From Synergistaceae bacterium (lineage in GTDB: Bacteria; Synergistota; Synergistia; Synergistales; Aminobacteriaceae), in contig JALHFZ010000068.1 of NCBI GenBank assembly GCA_022837505.1, positions 1 to 9,665 of the forward strand: 9,665 nucleotides of DNA, read 5' to 3'. The notes beneath the pieces were generated by a model. It was given only the letters and a program-made list of their open reading frames with translations, made no database searches and was not told the origin of the DNA. This document shows, one piece after another, positions 1-7,062 of this stretch; position 1 is the stretch's first letter; each line of letters opens with the position of its first letter. The position numbers and the translations under genes are program-made.

Positions 1-371
1 CGGATCTTCCCGGCGGATTGCCCGGAGTGGAGACCCTGCTCCCCCTGCTCTATTCCGAGGGGGTGCTGAAGGGAAGAATTTCCCTGGGCGATCTGGTCAG
101 GATAACATCGGAAGAGGCGGCGAAGCTCTACGGCCTCTACCCCCGCAAGGGGTGTCTTCTTCCCGGATCCGACGGAGACATCGTCCTCTTTGACCCTGCA
201 GAGGAATGGACGGTCAGGGCCGCCGACCTTCACTCGAATACGGATTTTTCGCCCTACGAGGGGATGAAGGTCTCGGGAAAAGTCTGGAAGACCCTTTCCA
301 GAGGGGAAGTGATTTACTCCAAAGGCGCCCTTTCCGGCAAAACAGGACGGGGGAAATTCCTCCCGAGATGA
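1..371 (+). CDS. Cyclic amidohydrolase (hydantoinase/dihydropyrimidinase/allantoinase type), C-terminal part
   Basis: This is the 3' end of a gene that begins before the window. The frame is open from position 3 and gives about 122 residues before TGA at 369-371. The family hydrolyses cyclic amides such as hydantoins, dihydrouracil, allantoin or dihydroorotate. Visible C-terminal signatures are GLPGVETLLPLL, a GRISLGDLVRITSEEAAKLY segment, GLYPRKG, GSDGDIVLFDP (the return of the composite beta-sandwich domain), SPYEGMKV, LSRGEVIY and the terminal GKTGRGKFLPR. The metal-binding His/Lys/Asp residues lie upstream and cannot be checked. SPYEG and GRGKFL resemble allantoinases and hydantoinases more than pyrimidine-pathway dihydroorotases, but the substrate cannot be settled from this part. 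A weak terminator follows, so the gene probably ends an upstream transcript. Confidence 0.85.
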   Translation, partial: DLPGGLPGVETLLPLLYSEGVLKGRISLGDLVRITSEEAAKLYGLYPRKGCLLPGSDGDIVLFDPAEEWTVRAADLHSNTDFSPYEGMKVSGKVWKTLSRGEVIYSKGALSGKTGRGKFLPR

Positions 372-381
372 AGGGGCAGAT

Positions 382-403
382 TTGCAGTGACTGCAGTCTT
401 TTT
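382..403 (+). terminator. Weak intrinsic terminator after the amidohydrolase gene
   Basis: A 5-bp stem TGCAG/CTGCA (383-387 with 391-395, extendable by one G-U pair) with a UGA triloop is followed three bases later by TTTTT at 399-403. It begins 11 nt after the amidohydrolase stop codon. The stem is short, so efficiency is doubtful. The location is what one would expect of a terminator. Confidence 0.35.
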
Positions 404-581
404 GAGACAACCTTCGGATTCGCAGGACGATGAAGAGATCCTGTCTTCCCCTGGAAAATAAAAACTCAGGACCCTTCCCTTTGAGGAAACCGGCTGGCGG
501 AGAGTTTCCTGAGAGTGGGGAGTTGAGCTTCCTCCCCGCTGGCTGTAGGGAGCACATATCTGGTAAGGGAGGTTTGTATTT
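404..581 (+). promoter_or_regulatory. Structured leader upstream of panB
   Basis: This is the non-coding stretch between the amidohydrolase and panB. Two adjacent hairpins are visible. Hairpin 1 pairs AGGAAAC (484-490) with GTTTCCT (504-510), seven perfect pairs around a 13-nt loop. Hairpin 2 pairs AGTGGGGAG (514-522) with CTCCCCGCT (532-540), nine pairs including one G-U, around a 9-nt loop. The ribosome binding site AAGGGAGG is at 565-572, 9 nt before the ATG. CCTCCC at 531-536, largely the 3' arm of hairpin 2, is also a perfect complement of GGGAGG (567-572) in that site, so hairpin 2 and Shine-Dalgarno pairing would exclude each other. No convincing -35/-10 pair was found. The pan RNA motif is known upstream of panB in several phyla and has tandem stems, but I could not see its diagnostic bulged adenines here. 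Confidence 0.4.
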
Positions 582-1409
582 ATGGCGAAGGTAACGATAC
601 AGAAGCTGAAGGAAATGAAGCAGAAGGGCGAAAAGATCTCCATGGTGACGGCATACGACTATTCCCAGGCGGTGCTTGTGGAGAAGTCGGGCATTGAGAT
701 CATCCTGGTGGGGGATTCCCTCTCCATGACCATGCTCGGCTATCCCGGAACGGTGAATTTGACCACCGACGAGATGATCCACCACATCCGTCCCGTGGTG
801 AAGGGAGCGCCCACCCCCATGATCGTCGGGGACATGGTCTTCGGGTCGTACAACGAGAGCGTCACCCAGGCCGTGGCCAGCGCGAACCGCCTCATGAAGG
901 AGGGGGGGTGCGACGTCATCAAGCTTGAGGGTGGTCGGCCCGACGTGGTGAAGGCCATCGTGGAAGCGGGAATTCCCGTGCAGGGGCACATCGGCCTCAC
1001 CCCCCAGACTGCATCCCTGCTCGGAGGGTTCAAGGTGCAGGGAAAGAGCCTCGACTCAGCGAAGAAGATCATCGACGAGGCGAAGGCCCTGGAAGAGGCC
1101 GGGGCTTTTTCCATCGTCGTCGAATGTGTGCCGGAAGAACTGGGAGGAGCCATTACCAGGGCGATTTCCATCCCCACCATCGGCATAGGGGCGGGGAGGC
1201 TCTGCGACGGGCAGGTGCTCGTCTTTCACGATATGCTGGGGCTGTTCGATAAATTTCTGCCGAAATTTGTCAAGCAGTATGCCCAGATCGGTACGGAGAT
1301 CGTGGATGCCCTCACTGAATACAGGGAGGACGTGCGCCGGGGGAGCTTCCCCGAGGAGAAGCATACCTTCGGCGGCCTGACCGCAGAGGACCTGAAGGGG
1401 CTTCAGTAA
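582..1409 (+). CDS. panB: 3-methyl-2-oxobutanoate hydroxymethyltransferase (ketopantoate hydroxymethyltransferase)
   Basis: PanB transfers a hydroxymethyl group from 5,10-methylene-THF to 2-oxoisovalerate, giving ketopantoate, the first committed step of pantothenate and CoA synthesis. It is a cytoplasmic Mg2+-dependent TIM-barrel enzyme. The 275-residue length is normal for the family. The MVTAYDY segment (21-27) is present, metal ligands fall at Asp45 (VGDSLSM) and Asp84 (VGDMVFGSY), and the third acidic ligand is Glu116 (IKLEGG). GHIGLTPQ with His136 follows, then the catalytic Glu181 in VECVP, and GIGAG at 201-205 near the barrel end. All expected active-site residues are intact. The ATG is set by AAGGGAGG nine bases upstream. 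panE follows after 19 nt. Cofactor supply could come from the fhs-folD module in the same window (inference). Confidence 0.97.
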   Translation: MAKVTIQKLKEMKQKGEKISMVTAYDYSQAVLVEKSGIEIILVGDSLSMTMLGYPGTVNLTTDEMIHHIRPVVKGAPTPMIVGDMVFGSYNESVTQAVASANRLMKEGGCDVIKLEGGRPDVVKAIVEAGIPVQGHIGLTPQTASLLGGFKVQGKSLDSAKKIIDEAKALEEAGAFSIVVECVPEELGGAITRAISIPTIGIGAGRLCDGQVLVFHDMLGLFDKFLPKFVKQYAQIGTEIVDALTEYREDVRRGSFPEEKHTFGGLTAEDLKGLQ

Positions 1410-1428
1410 AGGCCATGGGGGGCCGGCC

Positions 1429-2358
1429 ATGAAGGTCGCGATACTCGGCTCAGGGGCCATGGGGTCCCTCTTCGGCGGAATGCTCGCCGAAGGAGGGTGC
1501 GACGTCACCCTTATCGATATCTGGAAAGAACATATGGACAGGGTAAACGCCTCGGGGCTCTCCATTGAGGGCGTGAGGGGAGACCGGGTGATCTCCTCCC
1601 TCCGGGGAGTCACCGATCCGAGAGAAGCGGGGGAAGCCGATCTCGTCATCGTCTTCGTCAAGGCGACAGCGACGAAGGCGGCCATGGAGGGGGCGCGGTC
1701 CCTTCTCGGGCCCGATACGGCGGTTCTGACCCTCCAGAATGGCCTCGGCAACGGGGAGAAGCTGGCGGAGGTGATCGGCGGGGAACGGGTTCTCGCGGGG
1801 ATCACCGGACACGGCTGTACCCTTCTCGGGCCAGGGCGGATCCGCCATGCAGGAGCGGGGGATACGGTTCTCGGCGAACTGAAGGGAAAGATCACCCCGA
1901 GGCTCAAAAGGATCGCTGCCGTCCTGGAAGAGAGCGGGTTTTCGGTAAGGATGACCGAGAACGTCTCGGGGCTGATCTGGACCAAGCTTCTGGCCAACGT
2001 GGGGATCAACGCCCTTACGGCCCTGACGGGTCTCCGGAATGGTCAGCTTCTCGACTACCCCGAGACGGAGGAGCTGCTTCGGCTGGCTGTTCATGAGGCG
2101 GTAGCCGTGGCGGAGGGGAAGGGGATCCGTCTGGAAGTGGAGGATCCGGTGGAGCACTGCCGGGAGATCGCCCGGCGGACGGCGTCGAACCGCTCCTCCA
2201 TGCTTCAGGATGTTACGGCCCGGCGGCAGACGGAGATCGACGTGATCAACGGAGCGATCGCCGAGGAGGGGGCAGCCCTGGGAATACCCGCTCCGGTGAA
2301 TCGTGTTCTGACGAATCTCGTGAAAGTACGCCAGAAAACCTATGGCGAACTCGAATAA
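1429..2358 (+). CDS. panE: 2-dehydropantoate 2-reductase (ketopantoate reductase)
   Basis: PanE reduces ketopantoate to (R)-pantoate with NADPH, the step after PanB. The 309-residue protein opens with the Rossmann motif GSGAMGSLFG (7-16). Lys78 in VFVKA and LTLQNGLGN (100-108, with the substrate/cofactor Asn104) follow. The all-alpha C-terminal domain carries WTKLLANVGINALTAL with the catalytic Lys186 and the conserved Asn190 and Asn194. SSMLQDV (256-262) is followed by TEIDVINGAI with the conserved Glu269. All key residues of the family are present. The start is preceded only by a G-run (1417-1422), a modest ribosome binding site, so translation may depend partly on coupling to panB 19 nt upstream. 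The next gene's Shine-Dalgarno sequence begins just after the stop codon, indicating one transcript with the TRAP genes. Some PanE-like proteins reduce other 2-oxoacids, but the panB neighbour favours ketopantoate. Confidence 0.95.
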   Translation: MKVAILGSGAMGSLFGGMLAEGGCDVTLIDIWKEHMDRVNASGLSIEGVRGDRVISSLRGVTDPREAGEADLVIVFVKATATKAAMEGARSLLGPDTAVLTLQNGLGNGEKLAEVIGGERVLAGITGHGCTLLGPGRIRHAGAGDTVLGELKGKITPRLKRIAAVLEESGFSVRMTENVSGLIWTKLLANVGINALTALTGLRNGQLLDYPETEELLRLAVHEAVAVAEGKGIRLEVEDPVEHCREIARRTASNRSSMLQDVTARRQTEIDVINGAIAEEGAALGIPAPVNRVLTNLVKVRQKTYGELE

Positions 2359-2360
2359 AA

Positions 2361-2369
2361 AAGGAGGAG
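2361..2369 (+). promoter_or_regulatory. Strong ribosome binding site that sets the dctP start
   Basis: AAGGAGGAG lies eight bases before ATG 2378. It excludes the longer in-frame start at 2342, which would overlap panE by 17 nt and put a hydrophilic extension in front of the signal peptide. Confidence 0.85.
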
Positions 2370-2377
2370 AAGAGAAG

Positions 2378-3364
2378 ATGAAACAGAGGAGAATGGCCCT
2401 TGTCTTTGCGTTTGTATTTCTTGCAGCCCTGGGGTTCTCGGGCATTGCCCATGGAAAGGTTGCCCTGAAGCTCGGACACGCGGTGAGCGATCAGCACCCC
2501 TACCATATGGGGGCAGAGCGTTTCAAGGAGATAGTTGAGAAGGAGACCGGAGGCGAAGTGGAGGTCTCCCTCTTTCCGAACAATCAGCTCGGCACGGGGG
2601 AGCGGGACCTTCTCGAAGGGCTGCAGCTCGGGGTTGTGGACGTCTACGTGGGGTCTACAGGCCCCATGGGGGGGTTTGAAAAGAAATTCATGCTCTTCGA
2701 TTTTCCCTTTCTCTTCAAAGACAAGGCCCAGGCCTATGAGGTCCTCGACGGAGAGATCGGAACCTATGTCATGGGCCTTCTCGACAAAATCGGAATCAAG
2801 GGGCTGGCCTGGTACGAGAACGGCTTCCGTCATTTCACCAACTCCAAGCGGCCGGTCAATACCCCTGACGATGTGAAGGGGCTCAAGCTGCGCACCATGG
2901 AGAACAAGATCCATATGGCCCTCTGGAGGGCAATGGGAGCCGACCCCACGCCCATGGCATGGGGGGAGGTCTTCACAGCCTTGCAGCAGGGGACGGTGGA
3001 CGGTCAGGAAAACCCCATCCCCATCATCTATGTCCAGAAAATCTACGAGGTGCAAAAGCATCTTGCCCTCACGGGGCACGTCTTCTCACCCGCCATGATC
3101 GCCATAGCGAAGGCGAAGTTCGACGCCCTTCCCGAGGCCCACAGGGCCGTTATCCTCAAGGCGGCCAGGGAATCGGCCCTCTACCAGAGAGAGCAGATCA
3201 CCCGGATGGAGGAGGAGCAGGTCGCCAAGCTGAAGGAACTCGGCATGGAGGTCACAACCCCTGACGTGGCGCCCTTCCGGGAGGCTACAAAACCCGTCTA
3301 CGATCAGTTCAGAGGGGAACTGGGGGACGACGCCAGGCTTCTCGACGAAATTCTCAGCAAGTAG
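2378..3364 (+). CDS. dctP: TRAP transporter periplasmic substrate-binding protein, DctP family
   Basis: This is the extracytoplasmic solute receptor of a tripartite ATP-independent periplasmic transporter. It captures an organic acid and delivers it to the DctQM membrane complex. The 328-residue precursor begins with a Sec signal peptide: a basic N-region (MKQRR), a hydrophobic core at about 6-22, and a likely cleavage near AHG/KVAL at 26-27. The mature protein starts with the typical KLGHAVSDQHPYH. The carboxylate-clamping arginine of the family is Arg172 in GLKLRTMEN. PTPMAWGEVFTALQQG (190-205) and TVDGQENP with Asn212 are classic. The substrate cannot be read from sequence; family ligands include C4-dicarboxylates, 2-oxoacids, sugar acids and related acids. 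A 19-nt gap to panE suggests co-transcription with panBE. A hairpin before dctQ may stabilise this upstream message. Confidence 0.95.
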   Translation: MKQRRMALVFAFVFLAALGFSGIAHGKVALKLGHAVSDQHPYHMGAERFKEIVEKETGGEVEVSLFPNNQLGTGERDLLEGLQLGVVDVYVGSTGPMGGFEKKFMLFDFPFLFKDKAQAYEVLDGEIGTYVMGLLDKIGIKGLAWYENGFRHFTNSKRPVNTPDDVKGLKLRTMENKIHMALWRAMGADPTPMAWGEVFTALQQGTVDGQENPIPIIYVQKIYEVQKHLALTGHVFSPAMIAIAKAKFDALPEAHRAVILKAARESALYQREQITRMEEEQVAKLKELGMEVTTPDVAPFREATKPVYDQFRGELGDDARLLDEILSK

Positions 3365-3377
3365 CGGCATTTGAATC

Positions 3378-3403
3378 GGAGGGAAGGGCTTCCCCTTCCC
3401 TCC
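3378..3403 (+). promoter_or_regulatory. Intercistronic hairpin between dctP and dctQ
   Basis: GGAGGGAAGGG (3378-3388) pairs perfectly over 11 bp with CCCTTCCCTCC (3393-3403) around a CTTC tetraloop. No T-tract follows, so it is unlikely to be a simple intrinsic terminator. It lies between the binding-protein stop codon and the dctQ ribosome binding site. Such a structure can protect the upstream message from 3' decay, so that the binding protein is made in excess over the membrane subunits (inference by analogy with other binding-protein operons). Confidence 0.7.
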
Positions 3404-3425
3404 TCAGTGCGGGAGGGGGAGGTTC

Positions 3426-3914
3426 ATGCATTCCTTCAGAAAGCTGCTCAATCGCATCAACAGCCTTGTGGAGCTGATCGTCTCGGCCATGCTCCTGGTC
3501 ATGGTGGCCGTCATTTTTCTTCAGGTAATTTTCCGCTTCGTTCTTCATTCATCCCTTCCGTGGTCGGAGGAGCTCTCCCGGTACCTTCTCGTGTGGATAT
3601 CCTTTCTCGGCGCAAGCATCGGCGTCAAGCGGAAATCCCATATCGGTGTGGAGTTCCTTGTCTCCCTCTTTCCGAAGGGGTGGAAGAAGGGGGCTGAGTT
3701 CTTTGTATCAGCGGCTTCATGCGTCTTTTTTGCCACCCTTGTCATCTACGGCAGGCTCATTCTCCGCACGGTAGGGATGCAGCTTTCTCCCGCCATGGAG
3801 ATCTCCATGGCCCTTCCCTACAGCTCGATTCTGGCCGGGGGAGCCCTTATGCTGATCTACAGCGCCTTCCAGATGGCGGAAATTCTCACCGGAAGGGAGG
3901 CTGAAGTGTCATGA
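3426..3914 (+). CDS. dctQ: TRAP transporter small permease subunit, DctQ family
   Basis: DctQ is the small integral membrane subunit that pairs with DctM to form the TRAP permease. The 162-residue protein has four predicted membrane segments at about 15-38, 50-67, 88-108 and 129-151. It carries the family signature WSEELSRYLLVWISFLGAS (46-64), with the conserved Trp46 and acidic Glu48/Glu49, followed by KRKSHIGVEF. Length and topology are normal. The ATG is preceded by the purine-rich ribosome binding site GGGAGGGGGAGG at 3411-3422. The stop overlaps the dctM start as ATGA, showing translational coupling to the large subunit. Confidence 0.93.
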   Translation: MHSFRKLLNRINSLVELIVSAMLLVMVAVIFLQVIFRFVLHSSLPWSEELSRYLLVWISFLGASIGVKRKSHIGVEFLVSLFPKGWKKGAEFFVSAASCVFFATLVIYGRLILRTVGMQLSPAMEISMALPYSSILAGGALMLIYSAFQMAEILTGREAEVS

Positions 3915-5191
3915 CTACAGTTCTCTTCGGCAGCCTCCTCCTCTTCTTCCTTCTCAATGTCCCCATCGCAGTCTCCATCGGCCTTGCCTCCCTGGCGGCC
4001 ATCCTGTGGTCGGGAAGCATCCCCCCGGTCATCCTCGTCCAGAAGATGTTCACCGCCGCTGACTCCTTCCCCCTCATGGCCGTCCCCTTCTTCATCCTCG
4101 CCGGGTCGCTCATGGAGTTCGGAGGGATCTCCCGGAGGCTGGTGAACTTCGCCAACTCCATCGTGGGGCGGTTTTCCGGAGGGCTGGCATTCGTTGCCAT
4201 CATCGCAAGCCTCTTCTTCGGAGCCATCTCGGGAGCGGCCGCCGCCTGCGTCGCCGCCATCGGGACGATCCTCATCCCAGCCATGGTGCGGAGGGGGTAT
4301 GACGTCCCCTACGCCACCGCCGTCCAGGCGACGGCGGGGACCCTCGGGGTCATGATCCCCCCCAGCATCCCCATGATCATCTACGGCGTCATGACAGGGG
4401 TCTCCATCGGGGCCCTCTTTCTCGGAGGCATTCTGCCCGGCATTTTAGTGGGGGTCTCCCTCATGGCCGTGGCCTGGTTCATCGCCCGGAAGAAGGGGTA
4501 CAAGGGGGACGAAAAGGCGAGCGGAGCGACCATATGGGCCACCTTCAAGGATGCGATCCTTGCCCTCCTCATGCCCGTCATCATCCTCGGGGGCATCTAC
4601 GGAGGGGTCTTTACACCCACCGAGGCCGCAGTGGTCGCGGTGGTCTACGGATTTGCCGTGGGCTTTCTGGTCTACCGGGAGCTCCGTCTGTCGAAGCTGA
4701 AGGACATCCTCGTCACCACCGCCGTCAGCACGGCCATGATCATGTTCATCATCGCGGCAAGCTCCGTCTTCAGCTGGATCATCACCGCCCAGAAAATCCC
4801 CCAGGCCGTGGCGTCGGCCATGCTCGCCATCTCGAGCAATCCGGTGGTCATCCTGACCCTCATCAACCTGCTCCTTCTGTTCATCGGGACATTTATGGAG
4901 ACCGTGGCCTCCATCATCATCCTCGTTCCGGTCCTCCTCCCCGTGGTGACCCAGCTCGGCGTAGACCCCCTCCATTTCGGCATCGTCCTTGTGGTGAACC
5001 TCGCCATCGGCATGGTGACGCCCCCCCTCGGGGTCTGCCTCTTCGTGGGGTGCAGCATCAGCGGGATAAGCCTGGAGGCCATATCCAAAGCCGTCTGGCC
5101 CTTCATCCTTGTCATGATCGTGGATGTGCTTCTTCTCACCTACATCCCCTGGATTACCACCGTGCTGCCGAAGCTCGCCGGAATTTATTAG
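3911..5191 (+). CDS. dctM: TRAP transporter large permease subunit, DctM family
   Basis: DctM is the large membrane subunit that carries the ion-coupled transport pathway of the TRAP system. The 426 residues are hydrophobic throughout, consistent with the roughly 11-12 membrane segments of the family. Recognisable signatures are PLMAVPFFILAGSLM near residues 54-68, SLFFGAISGAAAACVAAIG, the IPPSIPMIIYGVMTG loop, GGVFTPTEAAVVAVVYG, and the second-half motif IGMVTPPLGVCLFVG. Both inverted halves look complete. The start overlaps the dctQ stop as ATGA, with GGGAGG (3895-3900) ten bases upstream. With dctP and dctQ it makes a full single-locus TRAP transporter. No clear terminator follows; GGGGAAA/TTTCCTC (about 5192-5210) forms a weak hairpin without a T-tract. 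Confidence 0.95.
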   Translation: MTTVLFGSLLLFFLLNVPIAVSIGLASLAAILWSGSIPPVILVQKMFTAADSFPLMAVPFFILAGSLMEFGGISRRLVNFANSIVGRFSGGLAFVAIIASLFFGAISGAAAACVAAIGTILIPAMVRRGYDVPYATAVQATAGTLGVMIPPSIPMIIYGVMTGVSIGALFLGGILPGILVGVSLMAVAWFIARKKGYKGDEKASGATIWATFKDAILALLMPVIILGGIYGGVFTPTEAAVVAVVYGFAVGFLVYRELRLSKLKDILVTTAVSTAMIMFIIAASSVFSWIITAQKIPQAVASAMLAISSNPVVILTLINLLLLFIGTFMETVASIIILVPVLLPVVTQLGVDPLHFGIVLVVNLAIGMVTPPLGVCLFVGCSISGISLEAISKAVWPFILVMIVDVLLLTYIPWITTVLPKLAGIY

Positions 5192-5378
5192 GGGAAAATA
5201 TACAGTTTCCTCACCTTTGGAGATGTTAAATCGAAATAATCAAATAAATTGAAAGGAGGCGGGGAGAGGATCGGAAAATCTCTTTCGCAAAGGCCATATT
5301 TCTGTTATCCTGATCACTGTTCCATAATTTGCTTACAGCCGCCCGCTTTCGGGGGCGTTGAATCAAGGAGGAGATTTC
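5192..5378 (+). promoter_or_regulatory. Intergenic leader upstream of fhs
   Basis: This is the 187-nt non-coding gap between dctM and fhs. It starts AT-rich (5222-5254) and then holds AAAGGAGG at 5252-5259, a Shine-Dalgarno-like run with no start codon in range. A purine-rich hairpin at about 5265-5283 and a GC hairpin at 5340-5357 (CGCCC with GGGCG) follow, then the real ribosome binding site. Possible -10 boxes are TATCCT near 5295-5300 and CATAAT near 5321-5326, but neither has a good -35. A promoter is expected here because the function changes and the gap is long. I cannot place it securely. Confidence 0.4.
5365..5373 (+). promoter_or_regulatory. Strong ribosome binding site that sets the fhs start
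   Basis: AAGGAGGAG ends five bases before ATG 5379. The longer frame from TTG 5358 would place this site inside the coding sequence, so the ATG is preferred. It also gives the usual family length. Confidence 0.85.
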
Positions 5379-7052
5379 ATGAGAGTACCGAGCGATATTG
5401 AAATAGCACAGAATGCAGAGCTGCACCCCATCGTTGAAATAGCCCAGAAACTCGGCATCGAAGAGGACGAACTTGAACTCTACGGAAAGTACAAGGCGAA
5501 GGTCTCTCCCGAGGTCTGGGAGAGGGTAAAGGACAATCCCGACGGAAAGCTGATCCTAGTCACGGCCATCACACCGACCCCCGCCGGCGAGGGGAAGACC
5601 ACAACGACCGTGGGTCTTGCCCAGGGGCTCGCGAAGATCGGCAAAAAGGCGAGCCTCGCCATCCGCGAACCCTCCCTCGGCCCCAGCTTCGGCATCAAGG
5701 GAGGAGCTGCCGGCGGCGGGTACAGCCAGGTCATCCCCATGGAGGATATCAACCTCCATTTCACGGGGGACCTCCACGCGATCACCTCCGCCCATAACCT
5801 CATCTCCGCCATGATCGACAACTCCCTGCAGCAGGGGAACGAACTGAACCTCGACTCCCGCCGCATCGTCTGGAGAAGGGTAGTGGACCTGAACGACCGG
5901 GCCCTCCGCAGCGTGATCATCGGCCTCGGCGGAAAGGCCAACGGCGTTCCCCGGGAGACGGGGTTCGACATCACCGTCGCCTCGGAGATCATGGCCATCC
6001 TCTGCCTTGCCACGGACCTCATGGACCTCAAGGACCGCATCAAGAAGATCGTCGTCGGCTACACCTATGACGGTCAGGCCGTGACCGTCGAGGATATAGG
6101 AGCCGCGGGATCCGCCGCCGTCCTGCTGAAGGACGCCATCAAGCCGAACCTCGTCCAGACCCTCGAGGGCGTGCCGGCCTTCATTCACGGCGGACCCTTC
6201 GCCAACATCGCCCACGGATGCAACTCCCTCCAGGCCACCCGCCTGGGGCTGAAGCTCTCGGAATACTTCATCACCGAGGCGGGCTTCGGAGCGGATCTCG
6301 GCGCCGAGAAGTTTCTCGACATCAAATGCCGCATGGGAGGACTCACACCGTCTGCCGTTGTCATCGTCGCCACCGTGCGGGCCCTCAAGATGCACGGGGG
6401 GCGGAAGAAGACTGAACTGGCCCGGGAGGACCTCGATGCCCTCTCCAAGGGGATGACGAACCTCGAGAAGCACATAGAGAATATCGCCGCCTTCGGCCTT
6501 CCGTCGGTGGTTGCCATCAACCGCTTCCCCACGGATACGGAGGCCGAGCTGGCCCTCGTGAAGGAAAAATGCGAAAAGCTCGGCGCCTCTGTAGCCCTTT
6601 CCGAAGTCTGGGAAAAGGGAGGGGAGGGCGGAATCGAGCTCGCCGAAAAAGTTGTCCAGGCCGCAGAGAAGGAAAGCAGCTTCGTCTATCTCTATAAGCC
6701 CTCCATGAGCCCGAAGGAGAAGATCGAGACCATCGCAACGGTAGTCTACGGAGCGGAGGGCGTGAAGTACACCGACCAGGCTGAGAAGGACCTTGCCCAG
6801 ATCCACGAACTCGGCAAGGACGACCTCCTCATCTGCATGGCGAAGACCCAGTACTCCCTGTCGGACAACCCCGCCCTTCTGGGGCGGCCGAGCGGTTTCT
6901 TCGTTACCGTTCGGGAGGTCCGTCTTTCCGCCGGAGCCGGTTTCCTTGTGGCCATCACCGGATCGGTCATGACCATGCCCGGCCTGCCGAAGAAGCCCGC
7001 CGCCCTGTCCATCGACATCGATGAAAAGGGCCGGATCTCCGGCCTCTTCTAG
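5379..7052 (+). CDS. fhs: Formate--tetrahydrofolate ligase (10-formyl-THF synthetase)
   Basis: Fhs activates formate with ATP, through formyl phosphate, to make 10-formyl-THF. It is cytoplasmic and is the entry point of formate into the folate C1 pool in acetogens and purine or amino-acid fermenters. It can run in reverse to yield ATP. The 557 residues match the family. Visible motifs are ITPTPAGEGKTTTTVGLAQG, containing the nucleotide-binding loop (about 65-84), and REPSLGPSFGIKGGAAGGG (97-115), with Arg97 of the active site. VIPMEDINLHFTGD and the C-terminal signature ITGSVMTMPGLPKKPAA are also present. The enzyme looks complete. The stop TAG is part of the folD ribosome binding region, with 10 nt between the two genes, so they are co-transcribed. 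Confidence 0.97.
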   Translation: MRVPSDIEIAQNAELHPIVEIAQKLGIEEDELELYGKYKAKVSPEVWERVKDNPDGKLILVTAITPTPAGEGKTTTTVGLAQGLAKIGKKASLAIREPSLGPSFGIKGGAAGGGYSQVIPMEDINLHFTGDLHAITSAHNLISAMIDNSLQQGNELNLDSRRIVWRRVVDLNDRALRSVIIGLGGKANGVPRETGFDITVASEIMAILCLATDLMDLKDRIKKIVVGYTYDGQAVTVEDIGAAGSAAVLLKDAIKPNLVQTLEGVPAFIHGGPFANIAHGCNSLQATRLGLKLSEYFITEAGFGADLGAEKFLDIKCRMGGLTPSAVVIVATVRALKMHGGRKKTELAREDLDALSKGMTNLEKHIENIAAFGLPSVVAINRFPTDTEAELALVKEKCEKLGASVALSEVWEKGGEGGIELAEKVVQAAEKESSFVYLYKPSMSPKEKIETIATVVYGAEGVKYTDQAEKDLAQIHELGKDDLLICMAKTQYSLSDNPALLGRPSGFFVTVREVRLSAGAGFLVAITGSVMTMPGLPKKPAALSIDIDEKGRISGLF

Positions 7053-7057
7053 GAGGG
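7051..7057 (+). promoter_or_regulatory. Ribosome binding site that sets the folD start
   Basis: AGGAGGG overlaps the fhs stop codon and lies five bases before ATG 7063. This start gives the normal FolD N-terminus (MTAKILDGKKIA) and rules out an in-frame extension into fhs. Confidence 0.85.
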
Positions 7058-7062
7058 ACGAC

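Noticed and set aside
389..398. Perfect 10-bp palindrome GACTGCAGTC as an operator
   Set aside because: It partly overlaps the short terminator-like hairpin after the amidohydrolase gene, which explains it more simply. No second copy was seen.
1421..1428. Perfect 8-bp palindrome GGCCGGCC just before panE
   Set aside because: Short GC palindromes are expected by chance in this composition, and nothing else marks it as a site.
2342..2377. Longer N-terminus for DctP from ATG 2342
   Set aside because: It would overlap panE and place the perfect ribosome binding site inside the gene. ATG 2378 gives a standard signal peptide.
5192..5378. Tetrahydrofolate riboswitch upstream of fhs
   Set aside because: A GGAGAGG string caught the eye, but the rest of the conserved THF riboswitch core is not recognisable, so there is no support beyond a short match.
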